A stretch of 64,000 nt of DNA from Bacteroidia bacterium (GCA_030428865.1 JAUIEK010000002.1:186001-250000), one strand, 5' to 3'. Positions 1 to 9,685 are shown, counted from the stretch's first letter. Numbers and translations: made by a program. The notes: a model not told the origin generated them from the letters alone.

Positions 1-1
1 A

Positions 2-457
2 TATAGTGTAGATCAAACGGATACTAAAAAGGCATTGCTAGCTTTTCAACAGTTTATAAATGATTATCCAACTTCATTAAGGTTAGATGAAGCGAATAAA
101 CATTATAAAGAACTACGGTTTAAGCTAGAAACGAAAGATTTTGAAATAGCTAAAACATACTATAGAACAGCAGCGGTAGATTATAGAAATTATAGAGCAG
201 CAATAACCGCATTCGAGAATCTTTTAGGTGAATATTTAGGAACATCATATAAAGAAGAAGCTTTATTCTATATTTTTAAAGCGTATCATGATTATGTTCT
301 TATTAGTTTTGATGCGAAAAAAGTTGAGCGAATAAAAGAAGCGATGACTGCTTATGAAAGATTAGTAAATACATTTCCAAAAACCAAACACATAAAGGAG
401 GTAAACGAAATGTTACAAACATTAAAAGAACAAGAACAAAAATTAGCAAAAAGTTAA
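2..457 (+). CDS. bamD: Outer membrane protein assembly factor BamD (5' end missing)
   Basis: C-terminal part of the TPR lipoprotein of the BAM complex, which inserts beta-barrel proteins in the outer membrane. The reading frame is open from base 2, so the gene starts before the window; the TTG at 35 is internal (frame reads YSVDQTDTKKALLAFQQF). Visible are alpha-helical TPR-like pairs such as AITAFENLLGEY and AMTAYERLVNTFPKT, the usual BamD end. It sits 8 bp before rpoZ, an order typical of Flavobacteria. Family identity is from pattern recognition; only about 150 of the roughly 260 residues are present. Confidence 0.88.
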   Translation, partial: YSVDQTDTKKALLAFQQFINDYPTSLRLDEANKHYKELRFKLETKDFEIAKTYYRTAAVDYRNYRAAITAFENLLGEYLGTSYKEEALFYIFKAYHDYVLISFDAKKVERIKEAMTAYERLVNTFPKTKHIKEVNEMLQTLKEQEQKLAKS

Positions 458-465
458 TTAATATC

Positions 466-786
466 ATGGACTACAAAGAATCAAATGCGGCAAGTACAAC
501 AGTTACGTATAATAGATCTGCAATAGAACAGCCAACAGAAAATATATATGAGGCGATTTCTGTTATAGCAAAAAGAGCTACACAAATTAATTCGGATATA
601 AAGAAAGAATTAATTGATAAATTAGATGAATTTGCTACGTATAATGATAGTTTAGAAGAAGTTTTCGAAAACAAAGAACAAATAGAAGTATCTAAGTTTT
701 ACGAAAAGTTACCTAAGCCAACTGCAATTGCAATTGAAGAATGGCTAAAGGATAAAATTTATTACAGGAATCCAGAGACTGAATAA
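466..786 (+). CDS. rpoZ: DNA-directed RNA polymerase omega subunit, Bacteroidetes type
   Basis: Small subunit that helps fold and assemble RNA polymerase. The 106-residue protein carries the omega/Rpb6 core NIYEAISVIAKRATQIN followed by an acidic helical tail (DNDSLEEVF-like, ending YYRNPETE) seen in Bacteroidetes homologues. ATG start 8 bp after bamD and 2 bp before coaBC, so it belongs to one operon. The opposite-strand open frame at 471-674 is a shadow. Confidence 0.85.
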   Translation: MDYKESNAASTTVTYNRSAIEQPTENIYEAISVIAKRATQINSDIKKELIDKLDEFATYNDSLEEVFENKEQIEVSKFYEKLPKPTAIAIEEWLKDKIYYRNPETE

Positions 787-788
787 GT

Positions 789-2000
789 ATGTCTATTTTA
801 AGCGGTAAAAAAATCCTTCTAGGAATTTCTGGTGGAATTGCCGCTTATAAAACTGCACATTTAGTTCGACTGTTTATTAAATCGGGTGCTGAAGTTCAGG
901 TTATTATGACTCCTTCAGCTAAAGATTTTATAACACCACTTACTCTTTCTACACTTTCTAAAAATCCTGTTCATTCTACCTTTTACAACAAAGAAAAAGA
1001 GAATGAGCTATGGAACAATCATGTTGATTTAGGACTTTGGGCAGATTATATGTTGATAGCGCCAGCTACGGCTAATACGCTGTCTAAAATGGTTCAAGGA
1101 GAAGCAGACAATCTTTTGTTAGCTATTTATTTATCAGCAAAATGTCCAGTGTATTTTGCTCCAGCAATGGATTTAGATATGTATAAACATGAATCTACAG
1201 TTGGCAACTTAAAAAAACTCCAAGATTTTGGCAATGTCATGATTCCAGCTACTACTGGTGAACTTGCTAGTGGTTTAGTAGGTGAAGGAAGAATGGCAGA
1301 ACCAGAAGAAATTGTTTCTTTTATAGAATCGGATATTATTTCTAAATTGCCTTTAAAGGGTAAAAAAGTACTTATCACAGCAGGTCCAACTTATGAAGCA
1401 ATTGATCCTGTAAGGTTTATTGGAAACCATTCTTCTGGTAAAATGGGATTTGAACTAGCCAAAGCCGCTGCCAATTTAGGAGCGTCAGTTTTTTTAATAA
1501 CAGGTCCGTCTCATCAAAAACTTACTCATAGTCTTATTAATAGAATTAATGTTGTTAGCGCAGAAGAAATGTATGAAGCTTGTCATAATAATTTTAATGA
1601 AGTAGATATAGCTATATTATCAGCTGCTGTAGCAGACTATAAACCAAAAAATGTTGCCACTCAAAAAATAAAAAAGCAACATGCTTCGTTACAAATAGAG
1701 TTAGAACCTACAAAAGATATTTTGGCTTCATTAGGTGCTATTAAAAAAGATCAGTTTTTGGTAGGTTTTGCATTAGAAACAAATAACGAAATGGACAACG
1801 CGCTTGCAAAGCTAGAAAAGAAAAATTTAGATGCTATTGTGTTAAATTCATTACAGGATAAAGGAGCTGGTTTTTCTGTTAATACGAATAAGATTACATT
1901 TATAGATAAGAATAAAAAGATTTTGGAGTTTATGCTAAAAAGTAAGGAAGAAGTAGCAACTGACATTTTAGAAGAAATTAGAAAACGTATTAATGCGTAG
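789..2000 (+). CDS. coaBC: Bifunctional phosphopantothenoylcysteine decarboxylase / phosphopantothenate-cysteine ligase
   Basis: Two successive steps of coenzyme A synthesis. The N-terminal flavoprotein (CoaC) half shows GISGGIAAYK near residue 12, the catalytic-His motif NHVDLGLWAD (His78), and the substrate clamp PAMDLDMY (about 125). The CoaB half begins near residue 190 with ITAGPTYEAIDPVRFIGN and SSGKMG. The flap that in E. coli reads ACGDxGxGRM with catalytic Cys158 reads ASGLVGEGRM here, so Ser161 takes the cysteine's place (see findings). 403 residues, normal length. Its stop overlaps the next start by 8 bp. Confidence 0.95.
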   Translation: MSILSGKKILLGISGGIAAYKTAHLVRLFIKSGAEVQVIMTPSAKDFITPLTLSTLSKNPVHSTFYNKEKENELWNNHVDLGLWADYMLIAPATANTLSKMVQGEADNLLLAIYLSAKCPVYFAPAMDLDMYKHESTVGNLKKLQDFGNVMIPATTGELASGLVGEGRMAEPEEIVSFIESDIISKLPLKGKKVLITAGPTYEAIDPVRFIGNHSSGKMGFELAKAAANLGASVFLITGPSHQKLTHSLINRINVVSAEEMYEACHNNFNEVDIAILSAAVADYKPKNVATQKIKKQHASLQIELEPTKDILASLGAIKKDQFLVGFALETNNEMDNALAKLEKKNLDAIVLNSLQDKGAGFSVNTNKITFIDKNKKILEFMLKSKEEVATDILEEIRKRINA

Positions 2001-2880
2001 AGTTTTATTTTTATTATTCTGTTTAACAAGCATATTAATATCAGCTCAAGAACTGAATTGCTTGGTAACCGTAAATGCAGATCAAATATCAGGGTCTAAC
2101 CGTTCCGTTTTTAAAACGTTAGAAAAATCTATTTCAGAATTTATCAATCAAAAAAAATGGACTGATAGAAATGTAAAACCTCATGAGCGTATCAATTGTG
2201 CTTTTACTATTATTGTTACTAAGTGGGAAAACAATCGTTTTGAAGCTAGTTTACAAGTACAAGCTACTAGACCTGTATACAATACAACATACGAATCTCC
2301 TATTTTAAATGTAAGAGACAATGATTTTAATTTTCGTTATAATGAGTTTGACCAATTGATATATAACCCTACTCGGTTTGATTCCAATTTAGTTTCTACT
2401 TTAGCTTTTTATACATATGTTATTCTGGGTATAGATGCTGATACGTTTGCTCTTAACGGAGGGCAAAAATATTTTACAGAAGCGCAAAATACAATGTTAC
2501 AAGCTCAGCAATCTGGTTTGGCAGCGTGGTCTAATCAAGTAGGAAAAATTAATCGTTTTTTATTAATTGATAATTTGTTGTCGTCAGATTTAAAAGATTT
2601 CAGAAGAATTTTATATAGCTATCATAGAAATGGATTGGATGTTTTTCACAAAAGTAAATCACAGGGAAAAATAGCATTACAAGCCAGTATACTAAGTATG
2701 GAAAGGCTGCATAATAAAACCATAGAAAACTATTTAATCCGGCTTTTTTTTGATGCTAAGTCAGATGAGATTATAAGTACATTTTCTAATGGACCAAGTA
2801 TAGGCTCACCCAATAAAATTCAAGAAGTTTTAAAAAAAATATCGCCTAACAACGCGAATAGATGGCGGAAAATTGAGTAA
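1993..2880 (+). CDS. DUF4835 / PorD-like secreted protein
   Basis: A 295-residue exported protein with a Sec signal peptide (MRRVLFLLFCLTSILISAQ). It matches the DUF4835 family of Bacteroidetes, always seen between coaBC and recN and named PorD in type IX secretion annotation; I recall that name from memory and cannot confirm a direct secretion role here. Features are an early NADQISGSN stretch and a C-terminal KIQEVLKKISPNNANRWRKIE-type end. Starts inside the end of coaBC (ATGCGTAG overlap), implying translational coupling. Confidence 0.8.
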   Translation: MRRVLFLLFCLTSILISAQELNCLVTVNADQISGSNRSVFKTLEKSISEFINQKKWTDRNVKPHERINCAFTIIVTKWENNRFEASLQVQATRPVYNTTYESPILNVRDNDFNFRYNEFDQLIYNPTRFDSNLVSTLAFYTYVILGIDADTFALNGGQKYFTEAQNTMLQAQQSGLAAWSNQVGKINRFLLIDNLLSSDLKDFRRILYSYHRNGLDVFHKSKSQGKIALQASILSMERLHNKTIENYLIRLFFDAKSDEIISTFSNGPSIGSPNKIQEVLKKISPNNANRWRKIE

Positions 2881-2904
2881 TTTTAGATTTAATTTTTCAT
2901 AAAA

Positions 2905-4557
2905 TTGTTACGGCATCTATCTATAAAAAATTACGCTTTAATCCAAGAATTATCTATCGATTTTTCTGACGGTCTTTCCATCATTACGGGAGAAACAGGA
3001 GCGGGTAAATCCATTCTTTTAGGAGCATTAGGACTGGTTCTAGGTAATCGTGCAGACTTAAGTAGTTTGATGAATTCAGAAGAGAAATGTGTTATTGAAG
3101 CGCAAATTGATGTAAAGAATTATAATCTAGAACCCTATTTTACATCCGAAGACTTAGATTATGAGCCACTAACCATTTTACGAAGAGAAATTCTTCCTTC
3201 AGGTAAATCGAGGGCATTTGTGAATGACACACCTGTTAACTTACAAGTGTTAACCGAATTGAAAAAAAGTCTTATAGACATTCATTCTCAACATCAAACG
3301 TTAGAAATAGCCAATGAGGAATTTCAGTTTCAACTGATTGATTCGTTAGCTGGAAATCAAGAAAAAGTAGCTTCTTATAAAAGAGGATTAATACAATGGA
3401 ATAAACTAAATAGAGAAATTGAACACCTCAAAAATCAGCAAAAAGAAGCGTATCAGCAACATGATTATAATCTTCATTTATTCGAAGAGCTAGAGCAAGC
3501 AGATTTAAAAGAAGGAGAGCAACAACAGTTAGAGGAACAGCTTGACAAATTAAATAATATTGAAGACATAAAAACAGGAATTTCTGAGGCTCTTCACATT
3601 ACAGTAGACGAAACTATAGGTTTGCAAACACAGTTAAATGGTTTGCAAAATACATTGCAGAAAATCAGTAAATATTCAAAGGAATATGATTCTCTTTTAG
3701 AAAGAATAACTAGCGTTAAGATAGAGTTGGATGATATTGCTAATGAGCTTGAAAATGAAAATGAACAAGTTGATTTTAATCCAAATGAGACAGAAGTTCT
3801 TAATGATAGATTACAGCTAATTTATACATTACAAAAAAAACATTTAGTTGATTCAATAGAAGAGTTGCTAGAGATTCAAAAAGGACTTTCAGAAAAAGTA
3901 TCTCAAGTAGAAAATGCAGATCATATAATTGCAGAAAAAGAGAGCGAGCTTAAAGAAGTAGAAACAAAACTTAATATAGTTGCTCAAAAAATATCAGAAG
4001 CAAGAAAAAAATGCTTACCTACGCTCACCGAGCAATTAGAATCAATCATTTCTGATTTAGGAATGCAGCAAGCAAGATTTAACATTTCTATATTATCCAC
4101 ACAAAAATTTCAGTCTAACGGAAAAGATGAGTTATCGTTTTTATTTTCGGCAAATAAAGGAGGAAGTTTTGGTGAACTAAAGAAAGTTGCATCAGGTGGT
4201 GAGCTATCAAGGATTATGCTAGCAATCAAAAAAGTATTGTCAGAAAATAGTAAGCTACCTACCATTATTTTTGATGAAATTGATACAGGAGTCTCTGGAG
4301 AAATATCAAATAAAATGGCTATAATTATGCAAGAGATGAGTAGACACATGCAAGTGATTACAATTACTCATTTACCTCAAATAGCAGCCAAAGGAGATCA
4401 GCATTATAAAGTGTATAAAGAAGAGCAGAGTAATGTAACAACAACTCGCCTAAAAAGATTAAAAACAGAAGAGCGCGTTGTTGAAATTGCAGAAATGTTG
4501 GGTGGTAAAGACATTTCTCAAAGTGCTGTTTCTCACGCGAAGGAGTTATTAAATTAA
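2905..4557 (+). CDS. recN: DNA repair protein RecN
   Basis: SMC-like ATPase acting in double-strand-break repair. Walker A GETGAGKS near residue 33, long central coiled coil (about residues 150-370), ABC signature SGGELSRIMLAIK and Walker B IIFDEIDTGVSGE near the C-terminus. 550 residues is the normal size. The frame begins at a TTG (2905) giving MLRHLSIKNYALI, which is where the family begins; there is no upstream ATG in frame. Last gene of the bamD operon. Confidence 0.93.
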   Translation: MLRHLSIKNYALIQELSIDFSDGLSIITGETGAGKSILLGALGLVLGNRADLSSLMNSEEKCVIEAQIDVKNYNLEPYFTSEDLDYEPLTILRREILPSGKSRAFVNDTPVNLQVLTELKKSLIDIHSQHQTLEIANEEFQFQLIDSLAGNQEKVASYKRGLIQWNKLNREIEHLKNQQKEAYQQHDYNLHLFEELEQADLKEGEQQQLEEQLDKLNNIEDIKTGISEALHITVDETIGLQTQLNGLQNTLQKISKYSKEYDSLLERITSVKIELDDIANELENENEQVDFNPNETEVLNDRLQLIYTLQKKHLVDSIEELLEIQKGLSEKVSQVENADHIIAEKESELKEVETKLNIVAQKISEARKKCLPTLTEQLESIISDLGMQQARFNISILSTQKFQSNGKDELSFLFSANKGGSFGELKKVASGGELSRIMLAIKKVLSENSKLPTIIFDEIDTGVSGEISNKMAIIMQEMSRHMQVITITHLPQIAAKGDQHYKVYKEEQSNVTTTRLKRLKTEERVVEIAEMLGGKDISQSAVSHAKELLN

Positions 4558-4560
4558 ACC

Positions 4561-4568
4561 TATATTTG
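4561..4568 (+). promoter_or_regulatory. Probable -7 element of the fabI promoter
   Basis: TATATTTG matches the Bacteroidetes -7 consensus TAnnTTTG and lies 25 bp before the fabI ATG, just after the recN stop. No clear TTG is found 19-20 nt upstream, so the call rests on one element. Confidence 0.45.
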
Positions 4569-4592
4569 TTCACGTAATTAAACTAATAAAGT

Positions 4593-5408
4593 ATGTCTTA
4601 TAACTTATTAAAAGGAAAAAGAGGAATTATTTTTGGTGCGTTAGATGAAAATTCAATTGCTTGGAAAGTTGCAGAAAGAGCTCATGAAGAAGGTGCAAAG
4701 TTTGTATTAACGAATGCGCCAATTGCTATGCGAATGGGAGGAATTAAAGGTTTAGCGGCAAAAACAGGATCAGAAATTATTCCGGCCGATGCCACTTCTA
4801 TGGAAGATATAGAAAACCTAGTAGAAAAATCAATGGAAATTTTAGGCGGTAAAATAGACTTTGTTTTGCATTCTATCGGGATGTCTGTAAATGTTAGAAA
4901 AGGACGTCATTATACAGATTCTAAATATGATTTTACAACAAAAGGTTGGGATGTTTCAGCAGTATCTTTTCATAAAGTGATGAATGTATTGTACAACAAG
5001 AAAGCAATGAATGAATGGGGTAGTATTGTTGCCTTAACCTACATGGCTGCTCAGCGCGTTTTTCCAGATTATAATGATATGGCAGATAACAAAGCATATT
5101 TAGAAAGTATTGCTAGAAGTTTTGGTTACTTCTTTGGACGAGATCATAAAGTTCGTGTAAATACCATTTCGCAATCGCCAACTCCAACAACAGCTGGTCA
5201 AGGAGTAAAAGGGTTTGATGGATTTATATCATATGCAGAAAAAATGTCTCCGTTAGGAAATGCAACAGCTTTAGATTGTGCAGATTATACTATTTCTTTG
5301 TTTTCTGATTTAACTAAAAAAGTAACCCTTCAAAACCTATTTCATGATGGAGGTTTCTCTAACATGGGCGTTAGCGATGCTGTTATGGATAAGTTTACTG
5401 AAGAATAA
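4593..5408 (+). CDS. fabI: Enoyl-[acyl-carrier-protein] reductase (NADH)
   Basis: Last reduction of each fatty-acid elongation cycle. A Rossmann-fold SDR of 271 residues with the FabI-type nucleotide start GKRGIIFGALDENSIAWKVA, substrate region TYMAAQRVFPDYNDMADNK containing the Tyr-x6-Lys pair, and VRVNTISQSPTPT. It is the target class of triclosan. Has its own likely promoter and is followed by a strong hairpin terminator, so it is probably a single-gene unit. Confidence 0.94.
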   Translation: MSYNLLKGKRGIIFGALDENSIAWKVAERAHEEGAKFVLTNAPIAMRMGGIKGLAAKTGSEIIPADATSMEDIENLVEKSMEILGGKIDFVLHSIGMSVNVRKGRHYTDSKYDFTTKGWDVSAVSFHKVMNVLYNKKAMNEWGSIVALTYMAAQRVFPDYNDMADNKAYLESIARSFGYFFGRDHKVRVNTISQSPTPTTAGQGVKGFDGFISYAEKMSPLGNATALDCADYTISLFSDLTKKVTLQNLFHDGGFSNMGVSDAVMDKFTEE

Positions 5409-5430
5409 AATATAAATATTCAAAAAACAA

Positions 5431-5460
5431 AAACGCAAATCTTTGATTTGCGTTTTTTTA
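5431..5460 (+). terminator. Rho-independent terminator after fabI
   Basis: Perfect 12-bp stem, ACGCAAATC pairing with GATTTGCGT across a TTT loop with flanking A/T extension, followed by a T run. Lies 23 bp after the fabI stop. Confidence 0.9.
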
Positions 5461-5486
5461 ATCACTGTATTTTGTAGCTTTCTAAT

Positions 5487-6443
5487 TTGAAATTATACTT
5501 CTCCATAATTGTTCCTGTTTATAATCGTCCTCAAGAAATAGGTGAGTTGTTAAATTCTATAGTACAACAAGGTTTTAAAGAAAATTTTGATGTATGGGTA
5601 ATTGAGGACGGCTCTACAATTATATGCGAAGAAGTCGTTAAGAGTTATCAAGAAAAACTTACCATTCATTACTTTAAAAAAGAAAATTCAGGACCTGGAT
5701 CTTCTCGAAATATCGGGATGCAAAAAGCAACAGGAAATTACTTTATTATTTTAGATTCAGATGTTCTGTTGCCAAAGCACTATTTATCTGAAGTTAGTAT
5801 TGCATTACAAGATAATTATACAGATGGTTTTGGAGGGCCAGATGCTGCTCATGATAGTTTTACAACACTTCAAAAAGCAATTAATTATTCAATGACATCC
5901 TTTTTAACTACAGGAGGAATAAGAGGGAAGAAAAAAGCGGTTAATAAATTTCAGCCAAGAAGCTTTAATATGGGAATTTCTAAAGAGGTTTTTGAAGTGA
6001 CTCAAGGATTTTCAGACATGAGAACCGGTGAAGACATCGATTTAACTTTTCGCTTGTGGAAAGCTGGATTTAAAACACAGTTAATTGAAAAAGCCTTTGT
6101 ATATCATAAAAGGAGAACAACGTTATCTCAATTTTTTAAACAAACGTATTCTTTTGGTTTAGCAAGACCTATTTTAAATAGAAAATACCCTAAATCTAAA
6201 AAAATAACATATTGGTTTCCAAGTGTATTTATAATTGGTTTTGATGTTGGGCTTTTATTGGTTTTATTTGGTTATTGGCAATTAATAGGATTATACGGAT
6301 TCTACTTTTTTCTTGTTTTAGCTGATGCTATAAGACAGACAAAAAACATAGTTGTTGCATTTTTGAGTATAATCACTTCATTTATTCAGTTTTTAGGATA
6401 TGGGCTGGGATTTTTAAATCAAATATTTAGGAAGGAATTCTGA
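5487..6443 (+). CDS. Family 2 glycosyltransferase, membrane anchored
   Basis: GT-A glycosyltransferase: SIIVPVYNRPQEIGELL at the start, EDGS near residue 48, DSD metal motif (ILDSD) near 92, and GEDIDLTFRLWKAGF further on. The C-terminal 80 residues contain two or three hydrophobic membrane segments. The start is TTG at 5487, the only reasonable one after the fabI terminator. Acceptor and donor cannot be told from sequence; a role in cell-surface glycan synthesis is inferred. Convergent with the beta-mannosidase gene, 43 bp apart. Confidence 0.8.
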   Translation: MKLYFSIIVPVYNRPQEIGELLNSIVQQGFKENFDVWVIEDGSTIICEEVVKSYQEKLTIHYFKKENSGPGSSRNIGMQKATGNYFIILDSDVLLPKHYLSEVSIALQDNYTDGFGGPDAAHDSFTTLQKAINYSMTSFLTTGGIRGKKKAVNKFQPRSFNMGISKEVFEVTQGFSDMRTGEDIDLTFRLWKAGFKTQLIEKAFVYHKRRTTLSQFFKQTYSFGLARPILNRKYPKSKKITYWFPSVFIIGFDVGLLLVLFGYWQLIGLYGFYFFLVLADAIRQTKNIVVAFLSIITSFIQFLGYGLGFLNQIFRKEF

Positions 6444-6486
6444 GAAAAAAATATACAACAGTATAAAAGTAGTGGCCTATTTCAAG

Positions 6487-8973
6487 TCAGTTTTGTAAAA
6501 TTGAATTCAAAGTTTTTATTTTAAGATTGTTTAGAGACTTTTCTTTGGTCTCAAAAAAAATAGTCTTTGTATGGTTAGGTAACATATCAAAGAAATTATC
6601 TGAGAAATGACCTTTATTTTTTGTGTGCAAGAAAACATCTTTTTGTAACGAATTGGTTGTTAGTTTAATTAGAAACCCTCCTTTTACTTTCTCAATCTTG
6701 GTGTTAATATTATGAGATTTTAACTCCAATTCTTTTGGTTTTACAAAGTAGTGATAGCTATTTTCAATTGTATCTATAGAAGCAACTAGAACTATTTTTT
6801 TTAAATTAACTCTTAGAGAATCAAGTGAGATTTTGCCAACTATTTGATTAGAATTTTTCTGAATATTAACTGTTTTTTTCTGAGACCAGAATTTGTTTCC
6901 ATTAAAATCGGTAATTTTTAAAAATAAATCATTTTTAAAGAGAAAAGGTAGGTCACTTATCAACTGCACGATAATGTGGTTATCTTCTATTTTAGAAGAA
7001 AGTAAAATGTTATTAAAAGCCTTTTTAGCTTTATAATGTAAAGCTTTCCAATTCCCAAAATAATCAATACTTGACCAAGATATTGCTGGCCAGCAGTCAT
7101 TCAATTGCCAATATAGACTTCCCATATTATAAGGTTTGGCGCTACGTTGTGCCTCTATTCCCATAGTAATTCCTCGAGCTTGAACCAGTTGACTCACATA
7201 GGCGTAATCTTCATCAGAAGTTGGTACTGGGTAATCTCTTTGCATATATTCTTTAATCAGTTTAAACCCTCTTGAATGCTTTTGATGTGATTTTATTGCT
7301 TCTGTATTAATATTCACAGAATCTTGTTGATTGATGAAGTTGATCGTTTCAAAACTAGGAAACGATTGAAATCCGAATTCACTCATAAATCGAGGAACAT
7401 TCTCCTGAAAATGTTCAAAAGGAAATCCATCATGCCATACCCACCAGTCATGTGCATCTCCTTCAGTTTTATACTTTGAGTTTCCGCGCCCGTATTTTGG
7501 AGAGCTTTCCCAATAAGGAGTTTGTCTACTTAATCGATTGACTGTGTGAGGTAAAATACTATCAAAAACTTTGAGATAATTTCCCCAAATTTCTTTTTTC
7601 TGAACATCTGTTTTTCCTGTTTGCCAACCCCATCGATGCCATCCTTCGGAATTTTCGTTGTTACCACACCATAACGCAATACATGGATGGTTGCGCAAAC
7701 GAGTCACTTGTTCTATGGTTTCCTGCTGTACATTGTTTAAAAAATTATTATTGCCAGGGTACATAGCACAAGCAAACATAAAATCCTGCCACACTAAAAT
7801 TCCTTTTTCATCACAAAGTTGATAAAAGACATCATTTTCGTAGATCCCACCACCCCAAACACGCAACATATTCATATTAGCATCTACGGCATTACTGAGC
7901 AGCTTTTCATAATGTGTTTTTTTGACATTGCTTTGGAAACTATTTTGTGGGATGTAGTTTGCTCCTTTTGCATAAACTGGTGTGCCATTAACCTTAAAAT
8001 AAAAAGATTGACCCACTGAGTCTTTCTCAGTAACTAACTCAATCGTGCGAAGCCCGTACCTCATTATTTTCTGATCAATAACATTTCGATCTTTAATCAA
8101 TTGTATTTTGATGTTATACAAATAAGGCTCCCCAATATTATGTGGCCACCATAGTTTGGGGTTTTCAACAACTAGAGGAATTGTATACTTATGAATTCCT
8201 TTTTCTAAATCTATTACGTTGGAATATTGCTGTTTACCGACTTCAGTAATAATCTTTAAGGAACCTTCGTATTCACTGTTTATTGTAACTTCAGATTGGA
8301 GTATTGCTTTTTCTTTAGTTAACTTATTTGTTGAGATATATACATCAGATAAGACAATATCATTCCAAGATTTTAAATAAATATTTTTCCAAATTCCAGA
8401 AGTATTCAATTTCGGTCCCCAATCCCATCCGTATTGGAATTGTGCTTTACGAGTAAAAACCCGGTTGCCTTCAGGTAATTCATAAGGAAGTTTTTCTTTA
8501 GCTTTTAATTCACGCCCTTGAGTGTTGCTAAATTCAATTTGCAATTGATTTTCTTTTTGTAAGATTGATTTTACATCTACAGAATAGCTTCTAAAGGCAT
8601 TGTTTGTTTTTAAAATGAGCGAATCATTAAGGTAAATATTTGCGTAGGTATCTAGACCCTTAAAATTTAATACTATATTTTTTTTATAGAGTATATTTTT
8701 ATCAACTGCAAAATTAGAACGATAAGTCCAGTCAGTTTTAGAAACCCATTGTACTTTTTCTTCGTTTATTCCAATAAATGGGTCTTCAATTAGTTTATTT
8801 TGTAATAAATCAGAAAATATATTTCCAGGAACTGTGGCTGGATACCATTGCTGTTTTTCTGGATGATGAAATAACCAATTACTGTGTAATGATTGTACGA
8901 TAGGGAGCTGTTTTTTGGGTTTACATCCAATTAGTATGAACCCTAGAAACATGAAGAGTAAAAGCTTATTCAT
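6487..8973 (-). CDS. GH2 beta-mannosidase, lipoprotein
   Basis: Exo-beta-mannosidase of glycoside hydrolase family 2, removing terminal beta-mannose, such as the Man-beta-1,4-GlcNAc linkage of N-glycan cores. N-terminal lipoprotein signal with lipobox (LIGC), sugar-binding and Ig-like GH2 domains, then the TIM barrel: WGGGIYENDVFYQLCDEKG, acid/base Glu in LWCGNNENSEG, nucleophile Glu in FMSEFGFQSFPS. I take the ATG at 8973, which gives the lipoprotein signal; the frame extends to 9036. This ATG overlaps the cutC stop by 8 bp, indicating coupling. Confidence 0.9.
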   Translation of the reverse strand: MNKLLLFMFLGFILIGCKPKKQLPIVQSLHSNWLFHHPEKQQWYPATVPGNIFSDLLQNKLIEDPFIGINEEKVQWVSKTDWTYRSNFAVDKNILYKKNIVLNFKGLDTYANIYLNDSLILKTNNAFRSYSVDVKSILQKENQLQIEFSNTQGRELKAKEKLPYELPEGNRVFTRKAQFQYGWDWGPKLNTSGIWKNIYLKSWNDIVLSDVYISTNKLTKEKAILQSEVTINSEYEGSLKIITEVGKQQYSNVIDLEKGIHKYTIPLVVENPKLWWPHNIGEPYLYNIKIQLIKDRNVIDQKIMRYGLRTIELVTEKDSVGQSFYFKVNGTPVYAKGANYIPQNSFQSNVKKTHYEKLLSNAVDANMNMLRVWGGGIYENDVFYQLCDEKGILVWQDFMFACAMYPGNNNFLNNVQQETIEQVTRLRNHPCIALWCGNNENSEGWHRWGWQTGKTDVQKKEIWGNYLKVFDSILPHTVNRLSRQTPYWESSPKYGRGNSKYKTEGDAHDWWVWHDGFPFEHFQENVPRFMSEFGFQSFPSFETINFINQQDSVNINTEAIKSHQKHSRGFKLIKEYMQRDYPVPTSDEDYAYVSQLVQARGITMGIEAQRSAKPYNMGSLYWQLNDCWPAISWSSIDYFGNWKALHYKAKKAFNNILLSSKIEDNHIIVQLISDLPFLFKNDLFLKITDFNGNKFWSQKKTVNIQKNSNQIVGKISLDSLRVNLKKIVLVASIDTIENSYHYFVKPKELELKSHNINTKIEKVKGGFLIKLTTNSLQKDVFLHTKNKGHFSDNFFDMLPNHTKTIFFETKEKSLNNLKIKTLNSILQN

Positions 8974-9685
8974 GTAATTTGGTAAGAATATTTTTAATTG
9001 TGTGAATGTCTGAGTAAGAAATATTAGTCTCATCAAATAGCTTTAAACTATTCATCAGAACTTTAGGCTGCTCTGTTGTTTGAATTTGTTTAGAGGCGGA
9101 TAAGTGAATTTCCTCAAAGCCAGCTTGTTTAAATAGATGTACGTTATTTATATTAACTCCTCCGCCAGGCAAAATACCAAGAGTAGTTTTGTTTTTTAGC
9201 TCTTTTAATAGTTCAATTCCTTTTTCAGCTGAATTTTGTTGGCCAGACGTTAAAATCCTATCAACGCCTATTTTTTGTAGGATTATAGCTGAAGCTAGAG
9301 GTTCTATTGTCCAATCAAATGCTCGATGAAAAGTAAAACTCATAGAACCAGCTAGGAAAACTAATTCCTCTGTTCTAGCAACATCAATTCTCTGATTTTG
9401 ATGTAAAACTCCTGAGACAATTCCGCTTGCTCCCAATTCTTTACATAAGAGAATGTCTTGTTTCATGATTTCAAATTCTTCTTGAGAATAAGTAAAATCA
9501 CCACTTCTAGGTCGAATTAGTATATGTACAGGAATTGAAATATTTTGCACAACCTGTTTGATTAATCCGTAAGACGGAGTAATACCACCTACTGCTAATT
9601 CAGAACATAACTCAATACGGTGTGCACCTGCTTTTTCAGCATTTATAGCAGATTGATACGAGTTTGAACAGATTTCTACAATCAT
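8966..9685 (-). CDS. cutC: CutC family protein
   Basis: TIM-barrel protein of 239 residues, begins MIVEICSNSYQSAINAEKAGAHRIELCSEL and contains GGITPSYGLI, IRPRSGDFTYS, HRAFDW and GGGVN, all hallmarks of CutC. The family was linked to copper homeostasis, but its molecular activity is unsettled. Here it lies within a glycan-degradation locus and is translationally coupled to a beta-mannosidase, which hints at a carbohydrate-related task (inference). Cytoplasmic; no signal peptide. Confidence 0.9.
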   Translation of the reverse strand: MIVEICSNSYQSAINAEKAGAHRIELCSELAVGGITPSYGLIKQVVQNISIPVHILIRPRSGDFTYSQEEFEIMKQDILLCKELGASGIVSGVLHQNQRIDVARTEELVFLAGSMSFTFHRAFDWTIEPLASAIILQKIGVDRILTSGQQNSAEKGIELLKELKNKTTLGILPGGGVNINNVHLFKQAGFEEIHLSASKQIQTTEQPKVLMNSLKLFDETNISYSDIHTIKNILTKLHE

